A stretch of DNA of 64,000 bases from Muraenolepis orangiensis (taxonomy: Eukaryota; Chordata; Actinopteri; Gadiformes; Muraenolepididae), in contig CM051002.1 in NCBI GenBank assembly GCA_027704905.1, forward strand, positions 13,699,930 through 13,763,929. Reading direction: 5' to 3'. The position numbers and the translations under genes are program-made. Under the pieces are notes generated by a model that did no database searches, was not told the DNA's origin, and saw only the letters and a program-made list of their open reading frames with translations. Positions 1-12,735 of this stretch are shown here, piece by piece. How positions within the stretch are numbered: position 1 is the stretch's first letter; every line of letters starts with the position of its first letter.

Positions 1-126
1 ACATGATGCGGGTTATTTCAGTACGTTTAGCGCAGTATCCATGTGTGTATGTGTAAATTGTGCCATGCGGGTGGTTGGCATACATTTAAGGCATTCTTCA
101 GAGGTACTTTCTATTCACATTCACAG

Positions 127-1350
127 ACAGCTTCCATGACCAGCTGCTGGAGGACAGCCGGTTCCTCAAGGCAGACCGAAGATTGGATACAGAACCGGTA
201 GACAAACTAATTCTTCAGCTTAACAGGATCTATCCCCAGATCCTCTCTGACAAGGAGGCCACCAAGGCGAGTGATGCTGATTTTATTTTTCAATACAGTC
301 AACCTTAAGTAGCGTGTAGGCCTACATGTGTATTATTTAACAATGGTCACAACACGTTTGATAAAGACACGAAGAGTAGAAACACTAAAAAGTGTGCATT
401 ACTTCGTATTCATTAATGACATATTTTCCTTTTTTAAAACGGTTCCAGTTCAGAGATTTGGATGTGCCCACCTGTGTGCGTCTGGGTGAGCTCCTAACAC
501 ACCTGCAGGGGAAAGGCGAGGAGGCCTGCAAGGAGTTCTATCGGGCTCTCCACTTGCACGTGGAGGAAGTATATTACAGCTTGCCCACACGCCTCCGTCT
601 CAAAGGTGGTTTTCTTCGTTTCATCCGCTAAGTCTAAAACCCACACCCACTTTGTATAAATGGGATTTTCCCCAGACAATGTTGTTTTTGTTTCTGCTGT
701 ATTAACTTTGTTTTTCTAAACTTGTTCTGTTGCATTATGGTAACAATCCCTGATGTGTTCCACCCCCAGACTCTTCTGATCGGCTGACACCCAGAGGTGT
801 TCACCAGCAGAGATATGTTCTCAATGACCGAAGTAAGACGATATCCAATTTAATGTGTTCATAAGTTGACCTAAAGGAAACCACCCTTTTTTTCCCTTTC
901 GAAAATGGATAGCAGGTCAACGTAGCTGCCCCAGAATCGCTTTTTGTAAGACAGGATAATGTATGCAAAGTTACAATTTGTCTGGTTCACAAAGACGGAT
1001 ATAGATGCTGAAACGTCTTCCCTCAACTTCTCTTTCTCTTCCAGGCCCCATGTTCTTCCTCGGCTGTTTCAGCTTAGCAGCAGGAGCGGCCATGTTGTAT
1101 TACTACAGCGGTGAGTCTCCGTCTCATCCCCCCATACATGTTCGCCGCTCCTTATCTGCAATTTTTAGGCGGCAAAAGTCACAAGCCAACCTGAATGTCA
1201 TCCATGTGTGTACAGCTAACATGCTTGTCCCCCCCTGTAGAGGCCAAAGTGTCTGGAGGCAGCCGTGTGGTAGGGTTGGCGGCTCTTGGACTGAGCAGGA
1301 AGGCCAGGGAGGTTCTCATTTGGTACACTGAAGAAGGCTCCACTAAATAG
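127..1350 (+). CDS. card19: card19 (BinCARD-like), last five coding exons
   Basis: Encodes the C-terminal part of a small CARD-domain protein; the family is a membrane-anchored mitochondrial protein first described as a BCL10-binding regulator of NF-kB signalling. Five exons splice in frame: 127-266, 449-605, 770-832, 1045-1110 and 1241-1350 (TAG). The first two carry most of the CARD (motifs LILQLNRIYPQIL, VRLGELLTHLQ, EFYRALHLH). The third is a short linker, the fourth encodes a hydrophobic segment (GPMFFLGCFSLAAGAAML, the family's membrane anchor), and the last gives the tail. Exon order and motifs match vertebrate CARD19 as I know it. The first coding exon lies left of the window. The acceptor at 126/127 is my choice over one 4 bp downstream because it keeps frame. 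The first intron starts with GC rather than GT. The gene is tail to tail with ninj1. Confidence 0.88.
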
Positions 1351-2859
1351 TGGTGGGGGTTAAAACCTTTTTTTTTTTTTTATTCATAGTGTTGAATACA
1401 CTTTTTTTTTTGTATATAACCATATATATATATATTGCCTTGCTGATCTAAAAAAAAAAAAGGGGGGGAAATGTGGGGTTTTTCAAAAGTCTGTTTTGCC
1501 GCAAAGTTGTATTTATTATTTTGACGTGTTGGTGAATTGATCCAAAGATTTATGAAAGGGTTATAATTAGGATGAGAGTAAACATTTGATTCATATAATT
1601 TCCCCCTTTGTAATAAGTTAAGCCATAACCTGCATAGATTCTAATGGTACACGTCCTTGTTTTATTTTAAGTCGGTAATATAATACACATTATTTGTATG
1701 GTTTCTAAATGTATTGTGATGTCCCCAATGAACTGTGGCTTCGGTGTCCCACTGCACATAGTGCTGTAATACATGCACAAATAATTTCTTTAAAATATTG
1801 CTTATATGTGATATGATCACATACAATGGGGTTTAAAACCGCCACAGTCGTAACATATAGGCCAACACATTTATTTGACTTTAGAAATGTGTAAATGTGT
1901 AATAAATAAAAATTGGGCACGTAATGCCGTTCATTTAGACCAAGGTTAAAAACGTGTAGGCAGTTTATGTACAAACTACTTTGTTTTGGTGAAACATTAG
2001 TGCCCTCTCCTGGCCACCAACAGGCAATATACATCTATATTCTACTACTATGTTGTATATTCATCGTTTGGTAATACTGTTTGAGAATATAGTACGATTC
2101 AACCATATAAATAAATGATGAGTCTCTTACTGCCCCATGAAAATAATTAAAAAAGGTTTTTGGGTCTGTTATACCGCAGTATAACTTCGATTGGTCGGAC
2201 GCGAGCGATGCATTGTGGGACTAGAACACCAAGAACCATAGTATATATTATTTTGAAACATGTATCACATGAATAAATATAAACTGGAGTATAAAGTGAT
2301 ATTATAATGATACGTTCCATCTTTCTAGACGAAGTAAACCAGAAGCTGAACCATAACTGACCGCGTCTTGCATGCGATGACCTATATATACCCTCAGCAG
2401 TACCCATCACAATTGTGTTGTATGAAAGGAGAGAAGGTTAGCACTCCCCTTGACAAGGATGGAAGAGGCCCTTGTGGCCTTCAACACATATACGGTTAAG
2501 GCAATGCCACCTACTTCGTGGCATCTCTGACCAATTTTTTTTATTTATTTAAGCCTCTCTTAATTTCAATCACAAAATACAGTTGCCGCTATGGCTGCTT
2601 TACTCAAAGGGAATGCATTAATTGGGCAGGCAACATTATAGGCAGGCACATTATATTGCAATTACAATTGCTAATATATTCGAGGTCTTTGAGAGTAATT
2701 TAAGTTGATTCTAGACGAGTGATTATGCACAGTTATACAAGATTTCCTACAGAATATATTCTAATACGTTTATTTATATTTTAAGCCATTGGAAGGCACC
2801 TTTCAAACACATTGCTTGGGTAATGTGCTCTTCGCTATATAACAATTTCAGTTCATTTG
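1351..2859. other. card19 3' UTR and intergenic DNA
   Basis: AT-rich sequence following the card19 stop. It has T-runs, a short TA repeat near 1,423-1,435 and AATAAA-type signals near 1,900-1,908 that could end the card19 transcript. I see no other coding region or recognised repeat. Confidence 0.5.
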
Positions 2860-3443
2860 TGTTACGGCTGCGACTCCTCCCCCGCCTTGACGTCACGCTT
2901 CACACATATCATATCCCCTGGCACATCCACTACCCGCCAGCAGGTGGCAGTGAACGACGCTCACCTGTTCCTCTCACAATCACCATTCAACTCCCTACGC
3001 CTAATCTAAACGTCTGTTCATTACAGTTCGTGCCATACCTACCGTGGTAACGTGTCACTAACTTTATTGAATTAATCTTCAGCTTCTGCTTATTTTTTTT
3101 CTCTTGGATTGCCATTGATTATTTTTTTGGACACCAAATTAAACCTACCTTAGTTGTTTGGATTGTTCCACTGTTAACCAACGTCTCCTTTGTTTTCAGT
3201 TAGCCTGTTAGTCTTGTGTTGTATCATCAGATTCCCCTGAACCTGCCTCAGATTCCCCTGAACCTGTGACATCTTTCTGGTTTTATTATTTTGATAGTTT
3301 GTCATTTATCTTTTGAGTCTTTTGGACTTTGTGAACGTTTGTTATTTTTAAGGCAGACGAATAACAAATAAACTTCCTGTTGATTTTTATTTTACTTCCT
3401 TCTTTGAGTTGTGCTTTTGGGTCCCAAATCAACAGCCTTAACA
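2860..3443 (+). mobile_element. Solo LTR, gypsy/ERV-like
   Basis: A 584-bp segment begins TGTTACGG and ends CCTTAACA, with an AATAAA signal about 75 bp before its end. The flanking pentamers are ATTTG and CTTTG, a 5-bp target duplication with one mismatch. No internal retroelement coding sequence adjoins it, so it reads as a solo LTR left by LTR-LTR recombination. The family is not identified. Confidence 0.6.
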
Positions 3444-4508
3444 CTTTGTTTGTTTTAATGAACCGTTCTTTATGTTTTACAGGAAATGTAATAAGTGTAC
3501 TTGAAATAATGAATATGTACAGTATATTGGGTGCTAATGGAGGTTAAATACTACTGTCCACAGTGAGTGCCACGTAATATATTAACACACACAATGCCTC
3601 ATGCGTTCCCAGTCCAATAAAATATCCTATAAGAGACGCTATTTTATTTTACACACAGTTTATTTTACACACTCGTAAATAAAGGTAAAAAATTTGTTTA
3701 ATCAACTCAAGAATAAACCGTAACAGTAGAAAAAAATAAAAGCTAAACATTTGGTCCATCAAAAGAGCTTGTCGAAAAAAGTACAAGAAGTCATCACAGT
3801 GTAAAACATGCATTTAAAAAATGAATACGTTCACAACTCAAACATCACTAACTTATTCTTTGCATAGAACATATGTGAACACAGCATGTATGGTCTGTTC
3901 TGATGATTGTTTTAAAATAAACACACTATTATAAGTCGCTTTGGACAAAAGCGTCTGCTAAAAGCTAAATGACTGTAATCTAATGTAAACATAACTTGCG
4001 TTCCCCCCAAATAAAGCAGTTGTAACCTGTGACAAGGCTTAATGCTAGGCAGGAGAGGGAGATTCACTTCCATCCTCAACACCATTGATAAGAGCAATGG
4101 ACACATTTTACTGAACAGTAAGCTTGGACAGAGCTTTGGGTTTAAGTTTTCTTAAAAGGTGCAACACAATGGTGCACTCATTCACTCAAGAGGCCAATGC
4201 CACAAGAATTATTGTATTGTATTTTGTACATAGGGCCTCTGTCACCGTTTATTTCTCCTGATATGTAGAATAATATATTAGACAAGGCAACCAATACACG
4301 TAGGCCTACTAATCTCTCCATTTTGTTCATTTGTACCAGTCAAAATGTTAATGTGAACTAACAGAATTCCTCTGGCGAGATCTGTGTCTTTTAATTAGAG
4401 GAGAATGTTGATATGAAACAAGCCCAGACCAGACCTGACCTGAGAGCAGACCAGACCTGTACAGACAAAATGTCTGTACAGGGAGAAGGAGCGAAGTTCC
4501 CAATGTGT
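3444..4508. other. Intergenic DNA between card19 and ninj1 with one short SINE-like motif
   Basis: Mostly AT-rich non-coding DNA. At about 3,920-3,995 (minus sense) it holds the common fish repeat core GCAGACGCTTTTGTCCAAAG followed by GCGACTTA. The same motif occurs at about 12,145-12,205 and 54,900-54,965. The part next to 4,508 is presumably ninj1 3' UTR. Confidence 0.5.
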
Positions 4509-7500
4509 TTATAATGAAAGCAGTGAGCGATGGGAAGGTACAGGGGAAGGAGGGGTGGGGTGGGGGGCGGGGTGGAGGGCGGGACAGGGACGCTGGACAC
4601 CGAAGATGGTGATGAAGACGTTGATGATCACGATGAAGCCGACCAGCCCAGTGGCCTGGATCTCCCGTCGTTTCACCTTGTTCTGTTTGTCCTCATCGTT
4701 CAAGTCAGACGTCACTGTGGGGGGCAGAGATTAGATAAGATTAGATAAGATTGAATTTTATTCAAATTGATTGACAATCCACAGCACAAGTACAGTACAG
4801 CGAAATAATTTGGCATCTAACCAGAGTGCAAATGTTGCAGTAAAGTGCATGGTAATATATAATGTACAGAAGTTAAATAAGATGAAAAAACAGTCTAGTA
4901 AATAACTACTATTAAAAACAGGTGTAAAATAACTTATAGAGTAGGTATGAGCTATGTGCAGAATTAAAGGTATATATATGTTAGTGTACAAGTATGAACA
5001 GGTAGTGAGCATGGGTATGCAGTTATAGCAACAAGGTATCAGCTGCACTACTGGCACTTTAAAAAACTTGTAAAAAAAAACAAAAAACATGTACATTCAA
5101 CACATGTACATATCATTTAAGTCACTTTGCTGCTCTTTTTTTGTTTATTTGTAAATATTATTTTTATTTTGATGGTGTTGTTTTGGAGATGTTTACTGTG
5201 GGAGGGAATGCAGAGTAAGCATTCCTATGTACTTGTTACAAATGGCCAATAAAATATCTTGTATCTTGTATCTTGTAAATAAATAAATGCATATAAAGCA
5301 GGTAGTGAGCAGGGGTATGCAGTTATATCAACAATTAGAAGATTAATATATACACAGTAAGTACAATAAAAATGTACATGGCTATCATACAGGTATGTAA
5401 ACAATACATATGTCAACTATAGGTAGAGGTAGGGATGATAATGATTATTACACTGCAAGGCCGTTGAAGACATTGATGGTGAAAACGTATATAGTCAGCA
5501 GAGTTCAGAGTTTGTACGTTCGGGCAGCAGAGGGGTGGCTGTGGTACAGTTCAGAGAAATGACAGCTGAGGAGAAGAAGCTGTTCCTGAACCTGCTTGAC
5601 TTGGAACAAAGGTTCCCGTAGCGCCTTCCAGAGGGGAGGAGGGCAAACAGTCCATGGTCGGGGAGAGAGGTGTCGTTGACAATTGTTCGTGCCTTCCTCA
5701 GACACCGTTTGTGGTGGGTAGTCTTTATTGCAGGGAGGGATAATCCAACGATGCGTTGGGCAGTTTTTACCACCCTCTGCAGCACTTTCCGGTCTGAGAC
5801 AGTGCAGTTGCCGTACCACACTGTGATGCAGTTGGTAGAGTATGCTTTTGGGGACCGATGGGCTTTCCTCAGTCTCCTCAGGAAGAAGAGACGCTGGTGA
5901 GCCTTCTTGACCAGTGAGGCAGTCTTGAGGGTCCAAGAGAGGTCCACGGAGATGTGTACCCCCAGGAATTTGAAGCTCTCTGAACTCTGTACCATTTGAA
6001 TCTAATCTAATCTAATCTAATCAAAGTCTAAATAGTAACACAATTCAATACACTTACCGATAAAGACAAGCACAATGCCCACGATAAACTGTAGGCTCAG
6101 CGAGACGATCAGCAGTGCGATGACAGGGAAGTAGTAAGTGAACTCAGGGCCTTGCTCCAGCACCGACTTCAGCTGGGTGGCGTTGGCCATCAGCAGGGCC
6201 GTGTCTAGCATGCTCTGGGCAAAGCTCTTGATGTTGGCGTAATTATTTACGTCAAATTTATTCTGCAAAGGAGGACAAGCACACAAAATAATGAAGTTAG
6301 CAATTACTATACAGAACGGTCCATTCAAAGAAACTCACCGGGAACATGAGTTTTTTTTATTATTTATAAATATATATATAATCCTATTTTTTTATATTTT
6401 TCAATTAAGTATTAGATGGAAATGATGGCTGATAAATATATGTTCAGACATCTGATGTATTTCCATTGCCGAGTTAAAAGTATAAAGGTTTCCGATGTTG
6501 TTGCATGCACGTTGTCCATGACAACCAGGTTGCAACAATGCTTGTAATTCAGAAACCTTAAATAACAGATACGAGGTGTAGTTGATTACGGGTTTCAACG
6601 ATGCGTTGGGAAGATTACGGGTTTCATACATATTTTTTATGCGAAGGAAAATTCAGGTTTATCAGTAGACGGACTCAGGACTTTAGATCATATTTTTCTT
6701 CCGTTTTTAATGATTACTCGTGCCACTGCAATCAGCCATGTACAACTTAAACAAGCTTACAAAAGTTACTTTAAAATGAATTACATTGCATTGGGCACTC
6801 CAAAAGGCTATTGGTTCACACTTCACACTTGCTTTTTTCTCTGTTACTAACAAGTGACCTTAGTAACAGAACGTAGCCTACATGTTTATTTGTGTAGACT
6901 AGAGGCCACAGTATTATGAAACCAGAAGATAGGATGGCTAAAAATGGACTGAAAACACATGCTATATGTACATTGCTATAACATTGTATGAGACCATTTC
7001 TGTCTGCACATCACATCAGCACTGTGAACCTTGCACACACCTCAGCTGTTGGTTGATACGAAGCTTAGGAGAAACACTGCAATGTGTGTGGACAAAATAT
7101 CCTGAAACCTCAGAGCCCCTAAAGTCCCAAAAGTGTTTTTTTAAATCTTAAAATCTTTTTAAAAAGTGATTATCTTGTGCGCACAAGTTAGAATCTTGTG
7201 CGTACAAGATAAAGAAGTATGTGGAGGAACTTGGATTACGGTTTCCCAGTAAAATCTCTCTGGAAGCTGTTGATCTATATTTAACTCTAAGGAATTCCAT
7301 CAACATACAACTAAGTGATGACTTGATATTAATACATTGACATCAATAGCAATGAAGTTATTTACAAAGTGACCATTACATTTTTTTTTAAATAGCATTA
7401 AATACATTAGGCCTACTGTATTTAGAAATACAAGTCATTTAAATGGATTTACACAGCCTGCTGTCTGCTGTGAATGATAAGAAGCTACAACTATTGTCGT

Positions 7501-8052
7501 TGTATTACATGAAAGACACACTAACAATCATGTGTGTAACTGTACCAAGAACAGAGTCTACACGGTCAATTAAACATGCTTTACTATGGTTCAACACACG
7601 TTCAACTTTGAACACTTAACGCTTTATGATGCTTTCTGTCTGTACAATGTTTTGTCAGCACGACTTTTTCATAATGCAGTTATTTCGTTGTTTTTTGTGT
7701 ACAGCAATGCAAACGAGTTGGTCGTTCGGAAAGACCAGGTAACAAACGGAGCACACGTGTGTACGCTTGGATAAACTGTACATTCAGTGGGCATTATTGC
7801 AAGTGGGGTAGAGCAATGCGACTGCAAAGATAAGACACCCATTGTCAATCAACAAATAGTCATTGAGTTGTGTGTAGTCTACACACACGTCGCAAGGTGA
7901 CAGATCACTGCACATTCGCGGTGCGCCTCTAATTGCAGATCATTGGTTATAATAAAAGCAGCGTTTTTCTCATTGTAGCGGACTCTGGCTGATCATCTGT
8001 GGCCTACCTTCGTTTTTTTGTTTTCAGGATCTTCTCCTCCATCTTTCGCCAT
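4509..8052 (-). CDS. ninj1: ninj1, ninjurin-1, complete coding region in three exons
   Basis: Ninjurin-1 is a small double-pass plasma-membrane protein; it was described in nerve-injury adhesion and is the executor of plasma membrane rupture in lytic cell death. Reading leftwards, the exons are 8052-8008 (15 codons, MAKDGGEDPENKKTK, donor GTAGGC), 6262-6058 (donor GTAAGT) and 4714-4509 (TAA). Together they give 456 bp, 151 residues, close to the 152 of human NINJ1. The second exon has the signature NNYANIKSFAQSMLDTALLM and ANATQLKSVLEQGPEF, then the first membrane helix. The third has a charged loop and the second helix (TGLVGFIVIINVFITIFGVQ). The N-terminus is much shorter than in mammals, and the last ~25 residues are a proline-rich tail unlike other ninjurins I know. 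Adjacency to card19 supports ninj1 over ninj2. Intron 2 carries a sense-oriented LINE. Confidence 0.88.
4728..6000 (-). mobile_element. 5'-truncated CR1/L2-type LINE in ninj1 intron 2
   Basis: The minus strand from about 5,995 to 5,495 encodes the C-terminal part of a fish non-LTR reverse transcriptase (motifs SFKFLGVHISVDLSWTLK, CITVWYGNCTVSDRKVLQRV, PSGRRYGNLCSKSSRFR). A 3' UTR follows, ending in a short tail of TAATCT-like repeats at about 4,728-4,752. TAATC repeats also border the other end (6,000-6,022). The RT has one compressed stretch where residues expected between two motifs are missing, so it is not functional. The 3' UTR is split by a second LINE end on the plus strand. Confidence 0.8.
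5105..5278 (+). mobile_element. Nested LINE 3' end with (ATCTTGT)n tail
   Basis: A short plus-strand fragment ends in AATGGCCAATAAAATATCTT followed by about three copies of a 7-bp tail unit. Related sequence occurs on the minus strand near 8,210-8,285, beside RT coding sequence, identifying it as the 3' UTR end of a fish LINE. Confidence 0.55.
6263..8007 (-). other. ninj1 intron 1
   Basis: AT-rich intron of about 1.75 kb without recognised coding sequence. It contains paired short palindromes near 7,164-7,206 built on CTTGTGCGCACAAG and CTTGTGCGTACAAG. Confidence 0.6.
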
Positions 8053-8204
8053 CCTCGGTAACAGCGTTAATAAACTAGGCGTAAGTCTATGCTATGGTTT
8101 ACATGTAGTAGACCTAACTGGTAGTTGTATTGTGTTTTCCCCCTCGATGGTCGCCTGAAGGGAGTCGGGTCCAGACCAGTTTGACTTGACTAATGCCCCT
8201 TATT

Positions 8205-8985
8205 CAGATTGTGATTCCCTTTACTGGAGAGTTATTGGCCATTTGCAACACGTACAATGGAACGCCTACTCCCCATTCCCTCCCGCAGTATGAATTTCTA
8301 AAACAATACTATAAAAATACTTTACACAATTAAAATGAACATAAAAATAACAATAAGGTGACTGATGGATGATATGTACATGTTTTGAATGGTGCAAAAA
8401 TATTTAAAAGCATTTATAGTTTCAGGTACATCATGAATACAGTGCAGAACTGTTCAGTTACTGTAATGAGTCCAGAAAGTCCAGAAAAGTATGATAGTGT
8501 ATGATAGTGTATGTTATTGACAAAGTTATGATAGTGGCAGCACTAGTAGTTCAGTAGGCGCACTGCCTGTGGATAGAAACTATCCTTGAACCTGGTATTC
8601 CTTGTACGGATGCTGCGGAACTGGCAACCGGACGGTAGGGGGAGAAGAGATGGTGCCCAGGGTGGTTGCGGTCCTTAGTGATGGAGATGGCCTTTCTTCC
8701 GACATCTGGTTCTACAGATCTCCTCAATGCATGAAAGTGTACACTCGATGATCTTTTCTGCCATCCTCACGACCCTGTGGATGGCTTTCTTGTCCTGTGC
8801 AGTGGTGTTGTCGTACCACACAGTGACGCCACTCGCCAGGACGCTCTCTACAGTGCCACGGTAGCTGGCCTATTCTGCCTTTTCTGCGGAACAGCAGGGC
8901 ATAGAGGCACTGGTGTTCCTTCTTCAGCATGACCTCCGTGTTGCGGGTCCATGCCAGGTCGTCGGAAATCTGTAGCCAAGTCAAG
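8205..8985 (-). mobile_element. Degenerate LINE 3' fragment (RT C-terminus and 3' UTR)
   Basis: The minus strand 8,984-8,724 gives LQISDDLAWTRNTEVMLKK and downstream pieces of the same RT C-terminal region seen in the ninj1 intron, in several frames, so it is decayed. Towards 8,205 the 3' UTR shows the GGGAGGGAATG and AAATGGCCAATAA motifs shared with the fragment at 5,105-5,278. It lies just upstream of ninj1 exon 1, so the ninj1 promoter must fit within about 150 bp or include repeat DNA. Confidence 0.7.
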
Positions 8986-9298
8986 TCAAGTTTATTGTCA
9001 CTTCACAGTTTACACTTAAGTATAAGCAGTGGTGTGAACATCTTATGTGCAATACCCGACGACAGACAGCAGTTATAAAATAAGATAAAAATAGATAAAA
9101 ATAGAATAAAGTTAAAAAATAAAAATAAAAATGCACAGTTCATGGCTGGGGTGGGCAATGTCTTTTATGATGTGTTTGGCCTAGGCCACGCACCGCTGAT
9201 TGTATATATGCAGGAGGGAGGGGTGCTCACCTCAAACGATATACTGGGCCGTCCGCACCACCCTTTGAAGCGCTTGAGTGCGGTGCAGTTCCCGTACA
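8986..9298 (-). mobile_element. LINE 3' end, cut by the TA-flanked transposon
   Basis: Begins (minus sense) with RT C-terminal codons VYGNCTALKRF, runs through a decayed 3' UTR and ends in a CAATAAACTTGACTTGACTT tail at about 8,977-8,999. The RT motif continues across the transposon: the preceding residues TFYNGTIESIL are at 13,736-13,795 in contig B and 53,505-53,567 in contig C. This appears to be the 3' end of the LINE whose earlier parts are spread through the arms. Confidence 0.7.
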
Positions 9299-12200
9299 CT
9301 GTAAAACCGAATAAGTTAGCAGAACTCAAAAATTTTGAGGCAATGACTTGCCTCAAAATTTTTGAGTTTATCAACTCAAAAAACTCAAGTTCTCAGTACT
9401 CAAAAGTTTTGAGTTCACAGAACTCAAATGTTTTGAGTTCTCAGAACTCAAAACTTTTGATTAGGTGCTACTTAACTAATTTAAGTTACTATGACTTAAA
9501 GTTGTCAGTTTTCAGAACTCAAAAGTTTTGATTGGGTGCTACTTGATTATATTCAGTTACTACGACTTAAAGTTTTCAGTTTTCTATCCGTGGGAATAAG
9601 TTAACAGAACTTAAAAAAATAAGTACACAACCACATTATTTGAACTTAATAAAAAATAGTTTTATGTACACAAGTCAAACATAAATACAATAGAATCACT
9701 ATAATTAAACAACTTTACAACAGTTAAATATGGCAAATAGAAAATAAAAACAAATAGAAAAATAGAAAAAATGAACAGTGCACACTGTGTAGTAGGCCTA
9801 TTGATAAATGTATAGAAAGAAGGATACCTCAGTGAGGTATTATTGAAGGCCTTCTGAATCAAAGTTCTTTGCTTACTTCTTAAGGCATTATTGTGACAAA
9901 GGGAAAGAACTTTGATTCACAATAATAATACCTCACCCCACATCCTTTCTACACATTTATCATCAAGTCATTCTTGAGTGTCTGCAACCTGGGCGACAGT
10001 TTACCAGCTTCTAGACCAAGTACAATCTTCTGAACGAATTCAAAAGTGTTGGTCAGCGCTTTAGGATAGCTGAGGTGTAGTGCATAAATCAGTCCAAACA
10101 TGACCAGGAAGGCATCACCAAATCTGGGGAGGCTGATCACGATGTCACTTTCGAGGACGACAGAGATTTTCACAGGCTGGTAGTGAACTGGACTTGTGTC
10201 ATGGTCACTGATGACAGTAAGGAGGGCCACAGCAACATCGTCAAGCTCTGGCTCATCAGGCTCCTGAATGAATGAAAGAGACATACTAATCACAAACTAA
10301 TCCATGGTTTCTACTAATATAAGAGTTAAATAGAATTATTTTTTCCACAAAATAGTACTTAATTTATTTTATAACGTTTTTTTTGGTTATTGTTGTTGAC
10401 AAATCATCTCTCCTTATCATTTAAGTACTGCTGGTGCAGCACAAAGCTAAGTATATGGAGTTATGTTTGTAAGTTGTAAGTAAAAACAGAAGATGCGTGT
10501 TCTGGACACAGGAATCAGCCAAGTTACCAGAGAATCTAAGTGGCGGGAGATAGACTGATACTAAGCTCAAGAACACATATAGGAAAATGTTTTACTAAAC
10601 TTCTTGTCGCTTTGAACAAAACACCAAGCCAGTTCATTTGTAGTAGGGTGAAATAAAACAGACCATACCTCTCCAAATCACACAAACTGTATGGATAGAC
10701 TAAACAAGGGTAAGTCCTAAAACATGTTAGTATTTTGATTAACTGTTCACTTAATATACAGTGGTACTGTTCATTATTTAAGGAGACTCACTGTGCAGGT
10801 TCTGAAAATCCAGAGACTTCCTCGTTCAGATACACAGGAAGTGCATGGAGAACAGTGGTGCGCCTGGTGTGGATGTCATGGATTTCCTATTAAGATAAAA
10901 AACAGAAGTGTATATACTGAAAAGTTTACTGAACAATGTTGATTTTAAACAGTCCAATCAGAACATATGTCCACAAATAACCTCTACACATCTTTAATGC
11001 AATCAGACAAATAGCAAACACAAAGTGGACTAATTGTAAAATGTAAAAGCTCATTTGAATCATTGAAGCTGTCCAATGTTAGAGGTTCAACCTACGACAT
11101 GTATAATAATCTATTCACCTGTTCATCGTGGATTCGTAAAATGTCTGCCAACGCAACTGCTGTGGTCCCAGTTTTAGTCGCCTTCTGTCGAAATAACGTC
11201 ATCAGTCTACGAATATGGCGGTCAAGCTCTGCGTAGAAGGTGTTGGGCAGGTTCCGGTTTGTAACCATCTGGAACTCTGCATACACCTACATTTAAAAAC
11301 AGCATCAGGACAATACAACAACATCAATTAGTCAGTTCAACTTGGAGGATCTCTTAAACTTCTATAACGCAGCAAATAGCCGCCAAATGAGTAAGAACCA
11401 CAACTTTCACTTTAAACCACACAGAATGTGCAATATGTTAACACAGGAAAAAAATATCCATATTACCACACTCTATTTTAAGAGCAGGCCAGGTCCATGA
11501 GCTCGTTCACTGGTGGGCAGGAGTTTACTATGGTCTGTCCGCGCAGGGCAAATGTGGTCTGCATCATCTTGGTAATGAGAGGCAGGTTCTTCTCAGTCTT
11601 CTTCAGTTCTTCAGCAATTGTCTGCCTCAACTGCTGAATGATGACTGAAATGTACACACGCAATCAGTATAGAGGCATGGAAGAGGGCTGTGCTGCAGTC
11701 TGTAGTGTTTCAATAACTGTATTCTGGAAGTGAAAGAAGGAGCGCACAACTTACACTGCCAGACCATATCGGAACAAGCCACCTGAAAGGAAAAAAAATG
11801 ACAAAGTTTAGACCTCCATCAACAACATTCAAACCAGAATTACTTACAACTCAATATAACAAAAAGTTCATTACTATTAGCTTACAAAAACATGACCATG
11901 GAATACAGAATACACAACACTGCTGTGCGGTCGGAAACCTAGGCTGTAAAAGCCAGCTGGCTAGCTAATGACCAGCTAGCCATAAGTTATCCCTTACACG
12001 TGTTCTAACCACCATGAATGGAAGGAAACCACGTGCTCGAAATTTTAACACCGTTTTGGGCTTCGGTTTGGTTTAGATAGTAAAAGTTAGTAACCAGAGT
12101 TAGCTCTTAAAAACAAGATTCATTTTCCCATAACCTGAATACATTTACATTACATTTAGGGCATTTGTCAGACGCTTTTATCCAAAGCGACTTACAAAGA

Positions 12201-12735
12201 GTACAATTGTTGAAGACAGCAATATATCTCCGTGGTGCATAAAGATAAGAAAAAGAGTAGGTTTCAAGCATTCCTGCTAAATAGTGCAACGTTATATGAG
12301 CCTCATGTGCTCTGCACTACACCAACATGCGAGACTAGCGAGAACAATTGAGCGAAATTATATTTTTAAATCAGGTAGATTAAATGAGCAGAAATAACTA
12401 ACTATAATTGGTATAATGTATGTGATGTATCTATTAATTAATTAATACTTTAAGTAACTTACCATGCACTTTGGACAAGATCTTGGAGTTCTTCAACGCG
12501 GTTGGGGGGAGGAGAGCAAATGATCGCGGTGGAGTGGTGTGGAGTGGGGGAGGGGGGTGGAGCGAATCAAATGGGGGTGGGGGGTGGGTTGAAACCGCCC
12601 GTCAAGGGGAGAGGGGGGAGGGGCGTGTTGCTGAAACAGTTCATGGAGGGGGGAGGGGCGTGTTGCTGAAACAGTTCATGAGGGGGGAGGGGCGTGTTGC
12701 TGAAACATCGTCTGACCCTCAAGGGTGGCGACTAG
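9299..12735 (-). mobile_element. TA-flanked DNA transposon with zinc-finger/SAMD3-like gene, left copy, cut by gap
   Basis: Mirror copy of 53,568-57,808. The end CACTGTAAAACCGAATAAG abuts a TA. Minus-strand exon remnants at about 10,279-9,949 (LHLSYPKALTNTFEFVQKIV), 10,888-10,793, 11,288-11,121 and 11,660-11,478 show the same frameshift as the right copy. The copy includes the SINE-like core near 12,145-12,205 and a triplicated ~35-bp GC-rich repeat at about 12,600-12,710. It stops at the contig end, so the other terminus is not visible here. Confidence 0.75.
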
